Source: Deltaproteobacteria bacterium (lineage in GTDB: Bacteria > Myxococcota_A > UBA9160 > SZUA-336). Taken from it: a stretch of 64,000 bases of DNA. A program made the position numbers and the translations under genes. The number at the start of each line of letters is the position of its first letter. Within the stretch, counting starts at the first letter, position 1. The stretch spans positions 1 to 64,000 of the forward strand of contig VGRW01000007.1 in the NCBI GenBank assembly GCA_016875225.1, read 5' to 3'. The notes beneath the pieces are model-generated. The model did no database searches. It saw only the letters and a program-made list of their open reading frames with translations, and was not told where the DNA came from. Shown in pieces: positions 35,524 through 44,326 of this stretch.

Positions 35524-36368
35524 CGAGGATCGCGAGCGGCAAGGAGCTCGCCGAAGAGATCCTGGCCGACGTGCGAAAGCGTGTCTCCGAGCTTCGCGGC
35601 GGGCCGCCGTGTCTGGCCGTCGTGCTCGTCGGTGAAGACCCCGCATCGCAGATCTACGTGCGCAACAAGGGCCGCGGCGCGCGCGCCTGCGGAATCGCGT
35701 CGCGCGAGATCCGACTGCCGGCGACGGCCAGCGAAGCCGAGGTGCTGGCGGTCGTCGCGGAGCTCAACCGCGATCCCGGCGTGCACGGCTTCCTGGTGCA
35801 GCTGCCGCTGCCCCCGCACATCGATCCTGGGCGAGTGGCCCTGGCGATCGACCCGGACAAGGACGTCGACGGGCTGCATCCTCAGAACGCGGGGCGTCTG
35901 GTCGCCAATGAACGCGCGCTGGTCTCGTGCACCCCGCTCGGCTGCATCTACGTGCTCGACCGCTTCGGCGTTCCGATCGAGGGCGCGAACGCGGTCGTGA
36001 TCGGGCGCAGCAACATCGTCGGAAAGCCCGTCGCGCTGCTGCTCCTGCACCGGAACGCCACGGTGACGATCTGCCACTCGCGCACGCGCGACCTGCCCGA
36101 GATCGTGCGCCGCGCCGACATCGTCGTGGCTGCGCTCGGAAAGCCGCGCTTCGTCCAGGGCGATTGGATTCGCGAGGGCGCGGCCGTGATCGACGTCGGC
36201 GTGAATCGGGTCGACGGAAAAATCGTCGGCGACGTAGACTTCGAGCAGGCGAACGGCCGGGCGGGCGTGCTCACGCCCGTTCCGGGAGGGGTGGGTCTGT
36301 TGACGGTCGCGATGCTGCTGCGAAACACCGTGCAGGCCTTCGAAACCCGGACCGCCACCGCACCGTGA
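35520..36368 (+). CDS. folD: Methylenetetrahydrofolate dehydrogenase/cyclohydrolase
   Basis: Bifunctional enzyme that converts 5,10-methylene-THF to 10-formyl-THF. The 282-aa product has the catalytic Lys in [17 protein letters not shown], the substrate motif [13 protein letters not shown], the nucleotide-binding [18 protein letters not shown] and the family ending [22 protein letters not shown] 35520 overlaps the fmdB stop. Being upstream of gcvT, it directly processes the methylene-THF made by glycine cleavage. Confidence 0.95.
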   Translation: MTRIASGKELAEEILADVRKRVSELRGGPPCLAVVLVGEDPASQIYVRNKGRGARACGIASREIRLPATASEAEVLAVVAELNRDPGVHGFLVQLPLPPHIDPGRVALAIDPDKDVDGLHPQNAGRLVANERALVSCTPLGCIYVLDRFGVPIEGANAVVIGRSNIVGKPVALLLLHRNATVTICHSRTRDLPEIVRRADIVVAALGKPRFVQGDWIREGAAVIDVGVNRVDGKIVGDVDFEQANGRAGVLTPVPGGVGLLTVAMLLRNTVQAFETRTATAP

Positions 36369-37471
36369 GCTCCGACGCGCCGGGCGCCGCGCTCCGCCGC
36401 ACGCCCGTCTGGGCCCGGCACGTGGAGGCCGGCGCGCGAATGACTCCGTTCGCGGGCTTCGACATGCCCGTGGTCTACAGCTCGATCCTCGACGAGCACC
36501 GCGCGGTCCGCGCGCGGGCCGGGCTCTTCGACGTCTCGCACATGGGCGAGCTGCGCCTGCGCGGACCCGCGGCGCTCGAAAACGCGCAGCGCGTCTTCAG
36601 CAACGACGTCGCGGGCACCGCCCCGGGACGCGTCCGCTACGGGCTGCTGTGTGTGGAGAGCGGCGGAGTCGTCGACGACGTCACGCTCTACCGCACGGGC
36701 GAGCGCGAGATCCTGCTCTGCGTGAACGCGTCGAACGTCGCGTCGGTCCTCTCCTGGCTGCGCCAGGTGCACGCCGGTGCGCGGCTGGACTGCGAGATCG
36801 AAGACGAGAGCGACGCGACCGGGCTGGTCGCGCTGCAGGGACCGCAGGCGCTCGCGATCGCGGCGAAGCTCCTCGCGGCGGATTTTCGCGCGCCGAAGCG
36901 CTGGCACTTCGCGCGCACCGAGCTGGCCGGGGTCCGTGTGCTGCTCTCGCGCACCGGCTACACGGGCGAGGACGGCTACGAGATCTTCGCGCCGGCCGAG
37001 CGCACGGTCGCGCTCTGGGACGCGCTTCGCGAGGCGGGCGGCGAGTCGCTCGCGCTCGCGGGTCTGGGCGCGCGAGACACGCTGCGCACCGAGATGGCCT
37101 ACCCGCTCTACGGCCACGAGCTCGACCTCGAGCACGATCCGATCGAGGCCGGGCTCGAGCGCTTCTTGGCCTTCGGCCGCGGCTTCTGCGGCGAGCCCGC
37201 GCTGCGCCGGCGCGCCGAGGAAGGCCCGAAGCGCCGGCTCGTCGGCCTGCGGCTCGAGGGGCGGCAGGTCGCCCGTCCCGGCTTCCGGATCGTCTCCGAG
37301 CGGGGCGACGGCGTCGTCACCAGCGGCACCTTCGGACCGAGTGTCGATGCCTCGATCGCGCTAGGCTACGTTCCGGCCGGGTTCGCAGCGGGCGCGCAGC
37401 TTCACGTCGAGATCCGCGGCAAGAACGCGCCGTGCGCGATCGTAGCGACGCCGTTCCACAAGCGAGGCTAG
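36365..37471 (+). CDS. gcvT: Glycine cleavage system T protein (aminomethyltransferase)
   Basis: Transfers the aminomethyl carbon from H protein to tetrahydrofolate, releasing ammonia. The 368-aa product shows [50 protein letters not shown] and [21 protein letters not shown], all family landmarks including the folate-binding Asp region. GTG 36365 overlaps folD by four bases. It is the first of four consecutive gcv genes. Confidence 0.95.
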   Translation: MSSDAPGAALRRTPVWARHVEAGARMTPFAGFDMPVVYSSILDEHRAVRARAGLFDVSHMGELRLRGPAALENAQRVFSNDVAGTAPGRVRYGLLCVESGGVVDDVTLYRTGEREILLCVNASNVASVLSWLRQVHAGARLDCEIEDESDATGLVALQGPQALAIAAKLLAADFRAPKRWHFARTELAGVRVLLSRTGYTGEDGYEIFAPAERTVALWDALREAGGESLALAGLGARDTLRTEMAYPLYGHELDLEHDPIEAGLERFLAFGRGFCGEPALRRRAEEGPKRRLVGLRLEGRQVARPGFRIVSERGDGVVTSGTFGPSVDASIALGYVPAGFAAGAQLHVEIRGKNAPCAIVATPFHKRG

Positions 37472-37489
37472 GGACCAAGAGAGCTCGAG

Positions 37490-37897
37490 ATGGCAGACCA
37501 CGACTACAAGATCCCCGATGACTGTCACTACACCGAGTCGGACGAGTGGGTCCGCGTCGACGGCGCGACCGTGCGGATCGGCATCACAGACTACGCGCAG
37601 TCCGAGCTGAACGACATCGTCTTCGTCGAGCTTCCCGAGCGCGGCTCGCAGCTCGAGGCCGGGCAGACCTTCGGCGTGGTCGAGTCGGTGAAGGCGGTGA
37701 GCGATCTGCTCGCGCCGATCTCCGGAGAGGTGACGGAGGTGCACGCGAAGCTCGCCGACCACCCCGAGTGGCTGAACGAGGACGCCTACGGTCGCGGCTG
37801 GATCATCGCGATGACGCCGGAGGACATGGACGCGCTCGACGGGCTGATGACCGCCGCCGAGTACCGCGCCCACGTGAAGGCTCGCGCGGGGAAGTGA
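37490..37897 (+). CDS. gcvH: Glycine cleavage system H protein
   Basis: Lipoyl carrier that shuttles the aminomethyl group between P, T and L proteins. The 135-aa product keeps the lipoylation site Lys68 in GVVESVKAVSDLLAPISGEV and the N-terminal TESDEWVRVDG. AGAGAG is near the ATG. It lies 18 bp after gcvT and overlaps gcvPA by 4 bp. Confidence 0.96.
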   Translation: MADHDYKIPDDCHYTESDEWVRVDGATVRIGITDYAQSELNDIVFVELPERGSQLEAGQTFGVVESVKAVSDLLAPISGEVTEVHAKLADHPEWLNEDAYGRGWIIAMTPEDMDALDGLMTAAEYRAHVKARAGK

Positions 37898-39219
37898 GCT
37901 ACGTCCCCCACACGCCCGCGGAGCTTGGCGCGATGCTCTCGCGCGTCGGGGCGAGCTCTCCCGATGCGCTGCTCGAATCCGTTCCGGCGGGCCTGCGAAG
38001 CCGGGCCGAGCTGAAGCTCTCCCCCGCGCTCGACGAGCGCAATCTGCTGCGCCACTTCGGCGCGCGCGCGGCGGAGAACCGCACGGTGGAGAGCGGCCCG
38101 AGCTTCCTGGGCGCCGGCGCGTATCACCACTTCATCCCGGCCGCCGTCGACGCGCTCGCCTCGCGCGGCGAGTTCATGACCGCCTACACGCCCTACCAGG
38201 CCGAGATCAGCCAGGGCACGCTGCAGATGATCTTCGAGTTCCAGACTCTGATCTGTCAGCTCACCGGAATGGACGTCGCGAACGCCTCGATCTACGACGG
38301 CGCAAGCTCCCTCGCCGAGGCCGCGCTGATGGCCGCGCGCGTCACGCGCCGGACACGGATCTGTGTCAGCGCGGGGCTGCACCCGCACTGGCGCGAGGTG
38401 CTGCGCACCTACACCGAAGGAATCGGCCTCACGCTATCGACGCTCGATCTCGACGAGTCCGGCCGCACGGCGACCCGACCGCTCCCCGCCGACACCGCGG
38501 CCGTGATCGTCCAGTCGCCGAATTTCTTCGGCTGCATCGAGGATCTGGCCGAAGCATCCGAGGCCGCGCACGCCGTCGGGGCACTGGCGATCGCGGCCAG
38601 CGCGGAGGCGCTCTCGCTCGCCCTGCTCCGCCCGCCCGGCGAGCTCGGCTGCGACATCGCCTGCGGCGAGGCGCAGTCGTTCGGGCTGCCGCTCTCGTTC
38701 GGCGGACCGTACGCGGGCTTTCTGGCCGCACGCGAGAAATTCGTGCGCCAGCTGCCCGGCCGCCTGATCGGAGAGAGCGTCGACTCGATCGGGCAGCGCG
38801 CGTTCGTGATGACGCTGACCACGCGCGAGCAGCACATCCGGCGCGAGAAGGCGACCAGCAACATCTGCACGAATCAGGGTCTCTGCGCGCTTCGCGTGGC
38901 GATCTGGCTCGCGGCGGTCGGCAAGGCCGGGATCCGGCGGCTCGCCGGGATCAACCTGTCCCTCTCCACCTACGCGCGCCGGGCCTGCGCAGAGGCCGGG
39001 CTCGCGCTGCCCTTCGCGGCGCCGGTCTTCAACGAGTTCGTGGTCGCGGTCCCCGATCTTCCGCGCAAGCTCGACGCGCTGGCCGCGCGCGGCGTCCAGG
39101 CGGGGCTTCCGCTCGCGGGACGAGGGGCGCAAGCGCGGGGCGATCGCCTGCTGGTCTGCACGACCGAGATGAACACGCGCGCCGAGATCGACGCGCTCGT
39201 GCGCGGGCTCGCGGCTTGA
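37894..39219 (+). CDS. gcvPA: Glycine dehydrogenase (decarboxylating) subunit 1
   Basis: N-terminal half of P protein as a separate chain, the form common in thermophiles, Gram-positives and many delta-group bacteria. The 441-aa product has SYVPHTPAELGAML, FLGAGAYHHFIPAAVDAL, FMTAYTPYQAEISQGTLQ and SNICTNQGLCALR. It lacks the PLP lysine, which is on GcvPB. GTG 37894 overlaps gcvH. Confidence 0.95.
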   Translation: MSYVPHTPAELGAMLSRVGASSPDALLESVPAGLRSRAELKLSPALDERNLLRHFGARAAENRTVESGPSFLGAGAYHHFIPAAVDALASRGEFMTAYTPYQAEISQGTLQMIFEFQTLICQLTGMDVANASIYDGASSLAEAALMAARVTRRTRICVSAGLHPHWREVLRTYTEGIGLTLSTLDLDESGRTATRPLPADTAAVIVQSPNFFGCIEDLAEASEAAHAVGALAIAASAEALSLALLRPPGELGCDIACGEAQSFGLPLSFGGPYAGFLAAREKFVRQLPGRLIGESVDSIGQRAFVMTLTTREQHIRREKATSNICTNQGLCALRVAIWLAAVGKAGIRRLAGINLSLSTYARRACAEAGLALPFAAPVFNEFVVAVPDLPRKLDALAARGVQAGLPLAGRGAQARGDRLLVCTTEMNTRAEIDALVRGLAA

Positions 39220-40703
39220 GCACTCCGGGGCGCTCCGGCCTCGTCTTCCGCGAGCCGCTGCTCTTCGAGTCCTCGCGGCCGGGGCGAAGCGGCGTGCGGA
39301 TCGACGATCCCGACGTTCCGCCGGTCGACCCGGTTCGCGAGCTCGGGGCCGGGCTCGTGCGCGACGAGATCCGCGACTTCCCCGAACTCTCGGAGCTCGA
39401 CGTCGTGCGCCACTTCACGCGCCTGTCGCAGTGGAACTACGGCATCGACTCCGGTTTCTTCCCGCTCGGCTCGTGCACGATGAAGTACAACCCGCGCGTG
39501 AACGAGGCCGTCGCGCGGCTGCCCGGCCTCGCGGCGGTCCACCCCGCGAGCGACGAGTCCGCGCTGCAGGGCGTGCTGGCGCTGGCGTGCGAGCTCGAGG
39601 AGGCGCTGGCGGAGATCTCGGGCCTCGACCGCGTGACGCTGCAGCCGGCCGCGGGTGCGCAGGGCGAGTTCGTCGGCGTGCGCATGATCTCCGCCTACCA
39701 CCGCGCGCGCGGCGATCTCGCGCGCAAGCGCGTGCTGATCCCCGACACCGCCCACGGCACCAACCCCGCGAGCGCCGCGCTGAACGGCCTCGAGGTGGTC
39801 GAGGTGAAGAGCGGCCCCGACGGCATCGTCCACCCGGAAGCGCTCGCGGCGCTGGCCGACGAGCGGACCGCCGCGCTGATGATCACCAATCCCAACACGC
39901 TCGGGCTCTTCGAGAGTCACATCGAAGAGCTGTCCCGGGTGGTCCACGCCGCCGGGGGACTGGTGTACCTGGACGGCGCGAACATGAACGCGCTGCTCGG
40001 CGTCGCCAAGCCCGGCCACATGGGCGTGGACGTGATGCACTTCAACCTGCACAAGACCTTCTCGACGCCGCACGGCGGCGGCGGGCCGGGCTCGGGTCCG
40101 GTCGCGATCCGCAACATCCTCGCGCCGTATCTGCCCACGCCGGTGATCCGGCTCGAGAACGGGCGCCATCGGCTCGATTCGGAGTTCCCGCACTCGATCG
40201 GGCGCGTGCACGCGTGGTACGGCAACGCCGGAATCTGGCTGCGCGCGCTCGCGTACATCCGGACACTCGGCGCCTCGGGCCTTGCCGAAGTGAGCTCGCG
40301 GGCGATCCTGAACGCGAACTACGTGCTCGAGTCCCTGCGCGCGGACTACGACGTGCCGCACCAGCGCCGGGTCATGCACGAGTGCGTGCTCAGCGACCGA
40401 CGACAGCACGAGCACGGCGTCACCACCGCCGACATCGCCAAGCGCCTGATGGATTACGGCTACCACCCGCCGACGATCTACTTTCCGCTGGTGGTTTCCG
40501 GGGCGATGATGATCGAGCCGACCGAGTGCGAGTCGCAGGAGGCGCTCGACGGCTTCATCGAGGCGATGCGCGCGATCGCCCGCGAGGCGGAGACGCAGCC
40601 GGGCCTGGTCACCGGCGCGCCCGAGCGGCCGATCGTGCGCCGGATCGACGAGGTGCGGGCCGCGCGCAAGCCCCGACTGCGCTGGACGCCGGAAGGCGCA
40701 TGA
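39216..40703 (+). CDS. gcvPB: Glycine dehydrogenase (decarboxylating) subunit 2
   Basis: PLP-bearing half of P protein (495 aa), which decarboxylates glycine and loads the aminomethyl group on GcvH. The Schiff-base Lys280 lies in FNLHKTFSTPHGGGGPG; the start of the fold shows YPLGSCTMKYNPR-like FFPLGSCTMKYNPRVNE, and DTAHGTNPASAAL is also intact. The start appears to be TTG 39216, overlapping the gcvPA stop as TTGA. It ends four bases into the next gene. Confidence 0.95.
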   Translation: MSTPGRSGLVFREPLLFESSRPGRSGVRIDDPDVPPVDPVRELGAGLVRDEIRDFPELSELDVVRHFTRLSQWNYGIDSGFFPLGSCTMKYNPRVNEAVARLPGLAAVHPASDESALQGVLALACELEEALAEISGLDRVTLQPAAGAQGEFVGVRMISAYHRARGDLARKRVLIPDTAHGTNPASAALNGLEVVEVKSGPDGIVHPEALAALADERTAALMITNPNTLGLFESHIEELSRVVHAAGGLVYLDGANMNALLGVAKPGHMGVDVMHFNLHKTFSTPHGGGGPGSGPVAIRNILAPYLPTPVIRLENGRHRLDSEFPHSIGRVHAWYGNAGIWLRALAYIRTLGASGLAEVSSRAILNANYVLESLRADYDVPHQRRVMHECVLSDRRQHEHGVTTADIAKRLMDYGYHPPTIYFPLVVSGAMMIEPTECESQEALDGFIEAMRAIAREAETQPGLVTGAPERPIVRRIDEVRAARKPRLRWTPEGA

Positions 40704-42334
40704 TCCGCAGGCTCGCGCTCTTCACGGTGGCGCTCGCGGGCGTCGCCGCCGCCGTGCCCGCGCGCGCGCAGAACCCGTTCGCGAGCGACCTCAGCGTCGA
40801 GCGCGAGCAGGAGATGACCGCGCAGATCCACGCGCAGATCCGCTCGCAGGCGAAGCTCGTCGCCGATCCGGTGCTGGTCGGCTACGTGCAGGAGATCGGC
40901 GAGGGACTCGCGCGCACCACGGAGCCGCAGCCGTTCATCTTCCGCTTCTTCCTGATCGACGACCCGGCCCTGAACGCCTTCACGATCGGCGGCGGGTACG
41001 TGTACATCACCACGGGAGTGCTCGGTCAGGCCGGCGACGTGAACGAGTTCGCGGGTGTGCTCGCGCACGAGATCGGCCACGTCGAGATGCGCCACGTCGC
41101 GCGGCGAAGCGGGGGACAGGGGCTCGCGACGCTGGCGACGCTCGCCAGCCTCGCGGCGGTGATCGCGGGTGCGGATCCCGGCGTCCTGATCGCGACGCAG
41201 GGCCTGAACGTCTCGCTGCAGCTCAAGCACTCGCGCAGCTTCGAGGAGGAGGCCGACCGGGAGGGGATCGCGATCATGAGCGCCGCCGGCTACGACCCGG
41301 ACGGCATGACGCGATTCTTCCAGCGCATCCTCGCGGCGAATCCCGACGCCGGGGCGGGCATCCCCGCCTATCTGTTCACGCACCCCGCGGTGAAGGAGCG
41401 GATCGCCGCGACGAAGGTCGAGATCGTGCGGAGCGGATCGGGAAGCCTGCCGCCGCGTTCGGCCCCGTCGGCGCAGGGCGGAGCCGCGGCCGACGCCGCT
41501 CCGGAGCGCGGCGCCGCCGCGAAGCCCGGCGTGCCGCCCGTGGCGAGCGAGACGGAGCTCGCAAATCGACGCCTCGTGCAGATGCAGCTGCGACTCGCGG
41601 AGCTCTCCGAGCGCCGGTCGCTGGCCAAGGGGCTGCAGCCGCGCGCGACGTTCGACGCCGCGAAGACCGATCCGCTGATGTCGCGCGCGCACGAGGCGCG
41701 CACCGACGGCGACGACGAGCGCGCAGACCGGCTGCTCGCGGAGGCCGAGGCGCTCGAGCCCGGCGATCCGCGCGTCGCGCTCGCGCGCGCGGAGCTCGCG
41801 ATCGAGGCCGGAGATCTCCCGCGCGCCCGAGCCCAGCTCGAGCGCGCGCTCGCGCTCGATCCGAACGTGGCGCTGGTGCAGTACCAGCTCGGCTCGGTCT
41901 ACGCGCGGCTCGGCGACAAGTCGCGCGCGGCGTTCTACCTGGAGCAGGCGGTCGCGAACTTCCGGCCCAACACCGGAGCGCGACGGCGCGCCGAGTTCGA
42001 GCTCGCGCGGCTCGAGTTTCCGATCCTGGAAGCGAGCGGGCTGGCGGCCGGCGGCCGGAAGGCGGCGCGTTCGAGCTTCACCCGCGGTGAGAGCGTGGTC
42101 TGGTGGGGAGACGTGAGCCCGCGCTTCTACCCGATGAATCCGCTCTTCCTGGTGCGCTGGCGCGGGCCGTCCGGCGGATCCGTGTTCCAGCAGACGCTGC
42201 GGATGAGCCCCGGGGGGCGCGTCGCCTCGGAGCTGCGCACGGGCGAGTCGCCTCCCGGCGCGTGGAAGGTCGAGATCAGCGTCGAGGACCTCGTGATCGA
42301 GACGCTGGAGTTCGAGCTCTCGGCCGGATCGTAG
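40700..42334 (+). CDS. M48 metalloprotease with TPR domain (BepA-like)
   Basis: Periplasmic zinc protease of 544 aa, probably in outer-membrane protein quality control. It has a signal peptide ending ARA (about 23), the zinc motif HEIGH at 123-127, a third ligand in FEEEADREG near 182-184, then an Ala/Pro-rich linker (~235-265), TPR repeats (about 330-430) and an unusual C-terminal ~110 residues with a WWGDVSPRFYPMNPLFLVRW stretch that looks like a beta module. BepA itself ends after the TPRs, so the tail is extra. The ATG overlaps the gcvPB stop. Confidence 0.9.
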   Translation: MIRRLALFTVALAGVAAAVPARAQNPFASDLSVEREQEMTAQIHAQIRSQAKLVADPVLVGYVQEIGEGLARTTEPQPFIFRFFLIDDPALNAFTIGGGYVYITTGVLGQAGDVNEFAGVLAHEIGHVEMRHVARRSGGQGLATLATLASLAAVIAGADPGVLIATQGLNVSLQLKHSRSFEEEADREGIAIMSAAGYDPDGMTRFFQRILAANPDAGAGIPAYLFTHPAVKERIAATKVEIVRSGSGSLPPRSAPSAQGGAAADAAPERGAAAKPGVPPVASETELANRRLVQMQLRLAELSERRSLAKGLQPRATFDAAKTDPLMSRAHEARTDGDDERADRLLAEAEALEPGDPRVALARAELAIEAGDLPRARAQLERALALDPNVALVQYQLGSVYARLGDKSRAAFYLEQAVANFRPNTGARRRAEFELARLEFPILEASGLAAGGRKAARSSFTRGESVVWWGDVSPRFYPMNPLFLVRWRGPSGGSVFQQTLRMSPGGRVASELRTGESPPGAWKVEISVEDLVIETLEFELSAGS

Positions 42335-42336
42335 CC

Positions 42337-43467
42337 GTGGACCGGATCACGGCCGGGATCTACGAGCGCCGCGCCGCGGAGTGGATCGCGCGCCGCGACA
42401 CGTCGGCCGACGGGCGGCGCCGCGTCGCGAGGCTCGCGAGCCGGCTCGACCCCGGCTCGCTCGTCGCGGACCTGGGCTGCGGACCCGGCTGGCACGGCGC
42501 GCTTCTCGCTCGGCGCGGTCTCGAAGTGATCGGGCTCGATCTCTCGAGCGCCATGCTCCGCGCGGCGCGAAGACGAGTCCGCGGCGCGCGGCTGGTGCGC
42601 GCCGATCTCGCGCACCTGCCCTTCGCACGCGCCTCGCTCGACGCCGCCTGGGCGCGAAACTGCTACATGCACCTGCCCGCGCGGGAGCTGCCCGCGGCCT
42701 TCGCGGAGCTGCACCGGGTTCTGCGCCCCGGCGCGCACGTGATGCTCTCGCTTGCGAATCTCGAGGCGCTCGCGCCGAGCTCGAGCGAGCGCCGCACCGC
42801 GCTGCTCTCGCGGCGCGGTGGCGAGGACGTCCTGCGCGGGCGGCTCTTCGTCGCGCGCGATCCGCAGGGCTGGACGGACCTGCTCGAGGGCGCCGGCTTC
42901 CGCGCGATCTCGTGCGAGCCGGGTGGGAATCCGTTCTGGCTCTGGTTCGAAGGCCGCCGTGCTCGCTCGCTCCCCGACTCGCTCGCGCCGCGACTCGAGC
43001 TCCTGGTCTGCGGCTCGAATCCGTCGCCGCTCGCGGCGGAGACCGGCGTGCCGTTCGCGGGACCGGGCAATCGCTTCTGGCCTGCGGCGATTCGCGCGGG
43101 CCTGGTCGCAAGCGATCGCGACTCCGACGACGCGCTGCGCCGCGGCGTCGGCTTCACCGACCTCGTGAAGCGCGTCACGGCGAGCGCAAGCGCAGTCTCG
43201 CCGCGAGAGTACGCGCGCGGCGGAGAGCGGCTCGCGCGACTGGTGCGGACCTGGCGGCCGCGCGCGCTGCTCTTCGTCGGACTCGAGGGATTTCGGAGCG
43301 CGTTCGACCGCTCCGCGCGACCCGGCGTTCTTCGCGGCGGCTTCGCCGGCCGCCCGGCCTACCTCATGCCGTCGACTTCGGGAAGGAACGCTTCGAGCTC
43401 GCTCGCCGCCCTCTCCGCGCATCTGCGCCGGGCGCGCGGGTTGACGCGGATCCGCGCATCCGGCTGA
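42337..43467 (+). CDS. Fusion of class I methyltransferase and Mug-type mismatch uracil-DNA glycosylase
   Basis: A 376-aa protein with two domains. Residues 1-205 form a SAM-dependent methyltransferase: ADLGCGPGWHGALLA is motif I, VIGLDLSSAML motif II, and FAELHRVLRPGAHVMLSL motif IV. Residues 218-370 match Mug: LLVCGSNPSPLAAETGVPFA, then GPGNRFWPAAIRAGL, GVGFTDLVKR and PAYLMPSTSGRNASSS. Asn228 in GSNPS corresponds to the catalytic Asn of E. coli Mug (GINPG). The methyltransferase lacks the NPPY-type motif of DNA amino-methylases. GTG 42337 follows the protease stop by two bases. The target of methylation is unknown. Confidence 0.82.
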   Translation: MDRITAGIYERRAAEWIARRDTSADGRRRVARLASRLDPGSLVADLGCGPGWHGALLARRGLEVIGLDLSSAMLRAARRRVRGARLVRADLAHLPFARASLDAAWARNCYMHLPARELPAAFAELHRVLRPGAHVMLSLANLEALAPSSSERRTALLSRRGGEDVLRGRLFVARDPQGWTDLLEGAGFRAISCEPGGNPFWLWFEGRRARSLPDSLAPRLELLVCGSNPSPLAAETGVPFAGPGNRFWPAAIRAGLVASDRDSDDALRRGVGFTDLVKRVTASASAVSPREYARGGERLARLVRTWRPRALLFVGLEGFRSAFDRSARPGVLRGGFAGRPAYLMPSTSGRNASSSLAALSAHLRRARGLTRIRASG

Positions 43468-43480
43468 ATCGGGGCGCTCT

Positions 43481-43579
<99 letters not shown>

Positions 43580-43604
43580 CGCGGGTCGGGGCGAGCGCGC
43601 TCGT

Positions 43605-43610
43605 TATACT
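43605..43610 (+). promoter_or_regulatory. -10 element of the hibernation factor gene (TATACT)
   Basis: TATACT lies exactly six bases before the ATG at 43617, in the 37-bp gap after tRNA-Sec. Nothing resembling a Shine-Dalgarno sequence fits in between, so a leaderless message is likely. Confidence 0.55.
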
Positions 43611-43616
43611 CGGCGC

Positions 43617-43925
43617 ATGCCATTCCACATCCACTTTCGAGACACGCCCCACTCGGACCATCTGCGCGGCGAGTGCGAGGGCTGGGCCGCGGCGCTGCGC
43701 AGCGAGTTCCCCGAGACGTCGCGGGTCGAGGTCACCGTGTCGCACGACGGCGACGACCACGAGGTGCACGTCCACGTCACCGGAAAGCACGTCGACGTGG
43801 CGTCGAGCGGGAAGCACCGGGATTCCGTTCTCGCGTCGGCCCGCGATGCCTTCGACAAGCTCCACGCCCAGCTTCGCAAGCACCACGACCGGAAGATCTT
43901 CCAGCACCGCCGCGACAAGCCCTGA
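43617..43925 (+). CDS. Ribosome hibernation factor-like protein (HPF/RaiA family)
   Basis: A 102-aa protein of the S30AE/HPF family, which binds the 30S decoding site in starving cells. The beta strands RVEVTVSHDGDDHEVHVHV and the C-terminal helix SVLASARDAFDKLHAQLRKH match the family, including the basic tail that contacts rRNA (KHHDRKIFQHRRDKP). It is rather divergent at the N-terminus, so a related stress role is possible. It appears monocistronic. Confidence 0.75.
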   Translation: MPFHIHFRDTPHSDHLRGECEGWAAALRSEFPETSRVEVTVSHDGDDHEVHVHVTGKHVDVASSGKHRDSVLASARDAFDKLHAQLRKHHDRKIFQHRRDKP

Positions 43926-43948
43926 CGCCGCCCGCCGCCTCGCGACGC

Positions 43949-44314
43949 CTACCCCAGAATGAAGTGGATCTTCAGCGCCAGGTACATCGAGCCCTGGAAG
44001 CGGAGCCTTCCCTTCATCACCGCCGTCGGCGCTTTGAGCTCGCCCGCGTTCAGCTTGCGCCAGGTCTCGAGGTCGGTGGAGAGCACGAGATCCGGCGTCT
44101 CGATCCTTCCCGAATCGCCGCGGATCGCTCCGTCGCTGAGCTCGAGCCAGAAGGGGCCGCCGCCGTCACCGGCGAGCTCGAACTGGATGCGCGCGTTCAG
44201 GTCCGCGATCTTCGCGCGGCGCTCCGGGTCGGTCCGCACCGCCTCGGGAGCCCAGCGGCGGAAGAAGTCGGCGGGGTCGATGTCGTCGGGCGGACGCGCG
44301 CGCTCGCTGCTCAC
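43949..44314 (-). CDS. SCP2 sterol-binding domain protein
   Basis: A 121-aa protein with an SCP-2-like lipid-binding fold: KIADLNARIQFELAGDGGGP, FWLELSDGAI, PDLVLSTDLETWRKLNAGEL and AVMKGRLRFQGSMYLALKI. Bacterial members bind fatty acids or polyketides. Start GTG 44314 has a minus-strand TAGAAT six bases upstream, overlapping the end of the EAL gene, which suggests its own promoter. It converges on the hibernation factor gene. Confidence 0.85.
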   Translation of the reverse strand: MSSERARPPDDIDPADFFRRWAPEAVRTDPERRAKIADLNARIQFELAGDGGGPFWLELSDGAIRGDSGRIETPDLVLSTDLETWRKLNAGELKAPTAVMKGRLRFQGSMYLALKIHFILG

Positions 44315-44320
44315 GCCGCG

Positions 44321-44326
44321 ATTCTA
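44321..44326 (-). promoter_or_regulatory. Candidate -10 element of the SCP2 gene (TAGAAT)
   Basis: On the minus strand TAGAAT is six bases before GTG 44314 and overlaps the stop codon of the EAL gene. The geometry is the same as at 43605, only ~0.7 kb away. Confidence 0.45.

Noticed and set aside
43441-43469. TTGACG and CTGAAT as a promoter for tRNA-Sec
   Set aside because: The spacing is 17 but the -10 hexamer matches poorly and lies within the end of the preceding gene; not strong enough to list.
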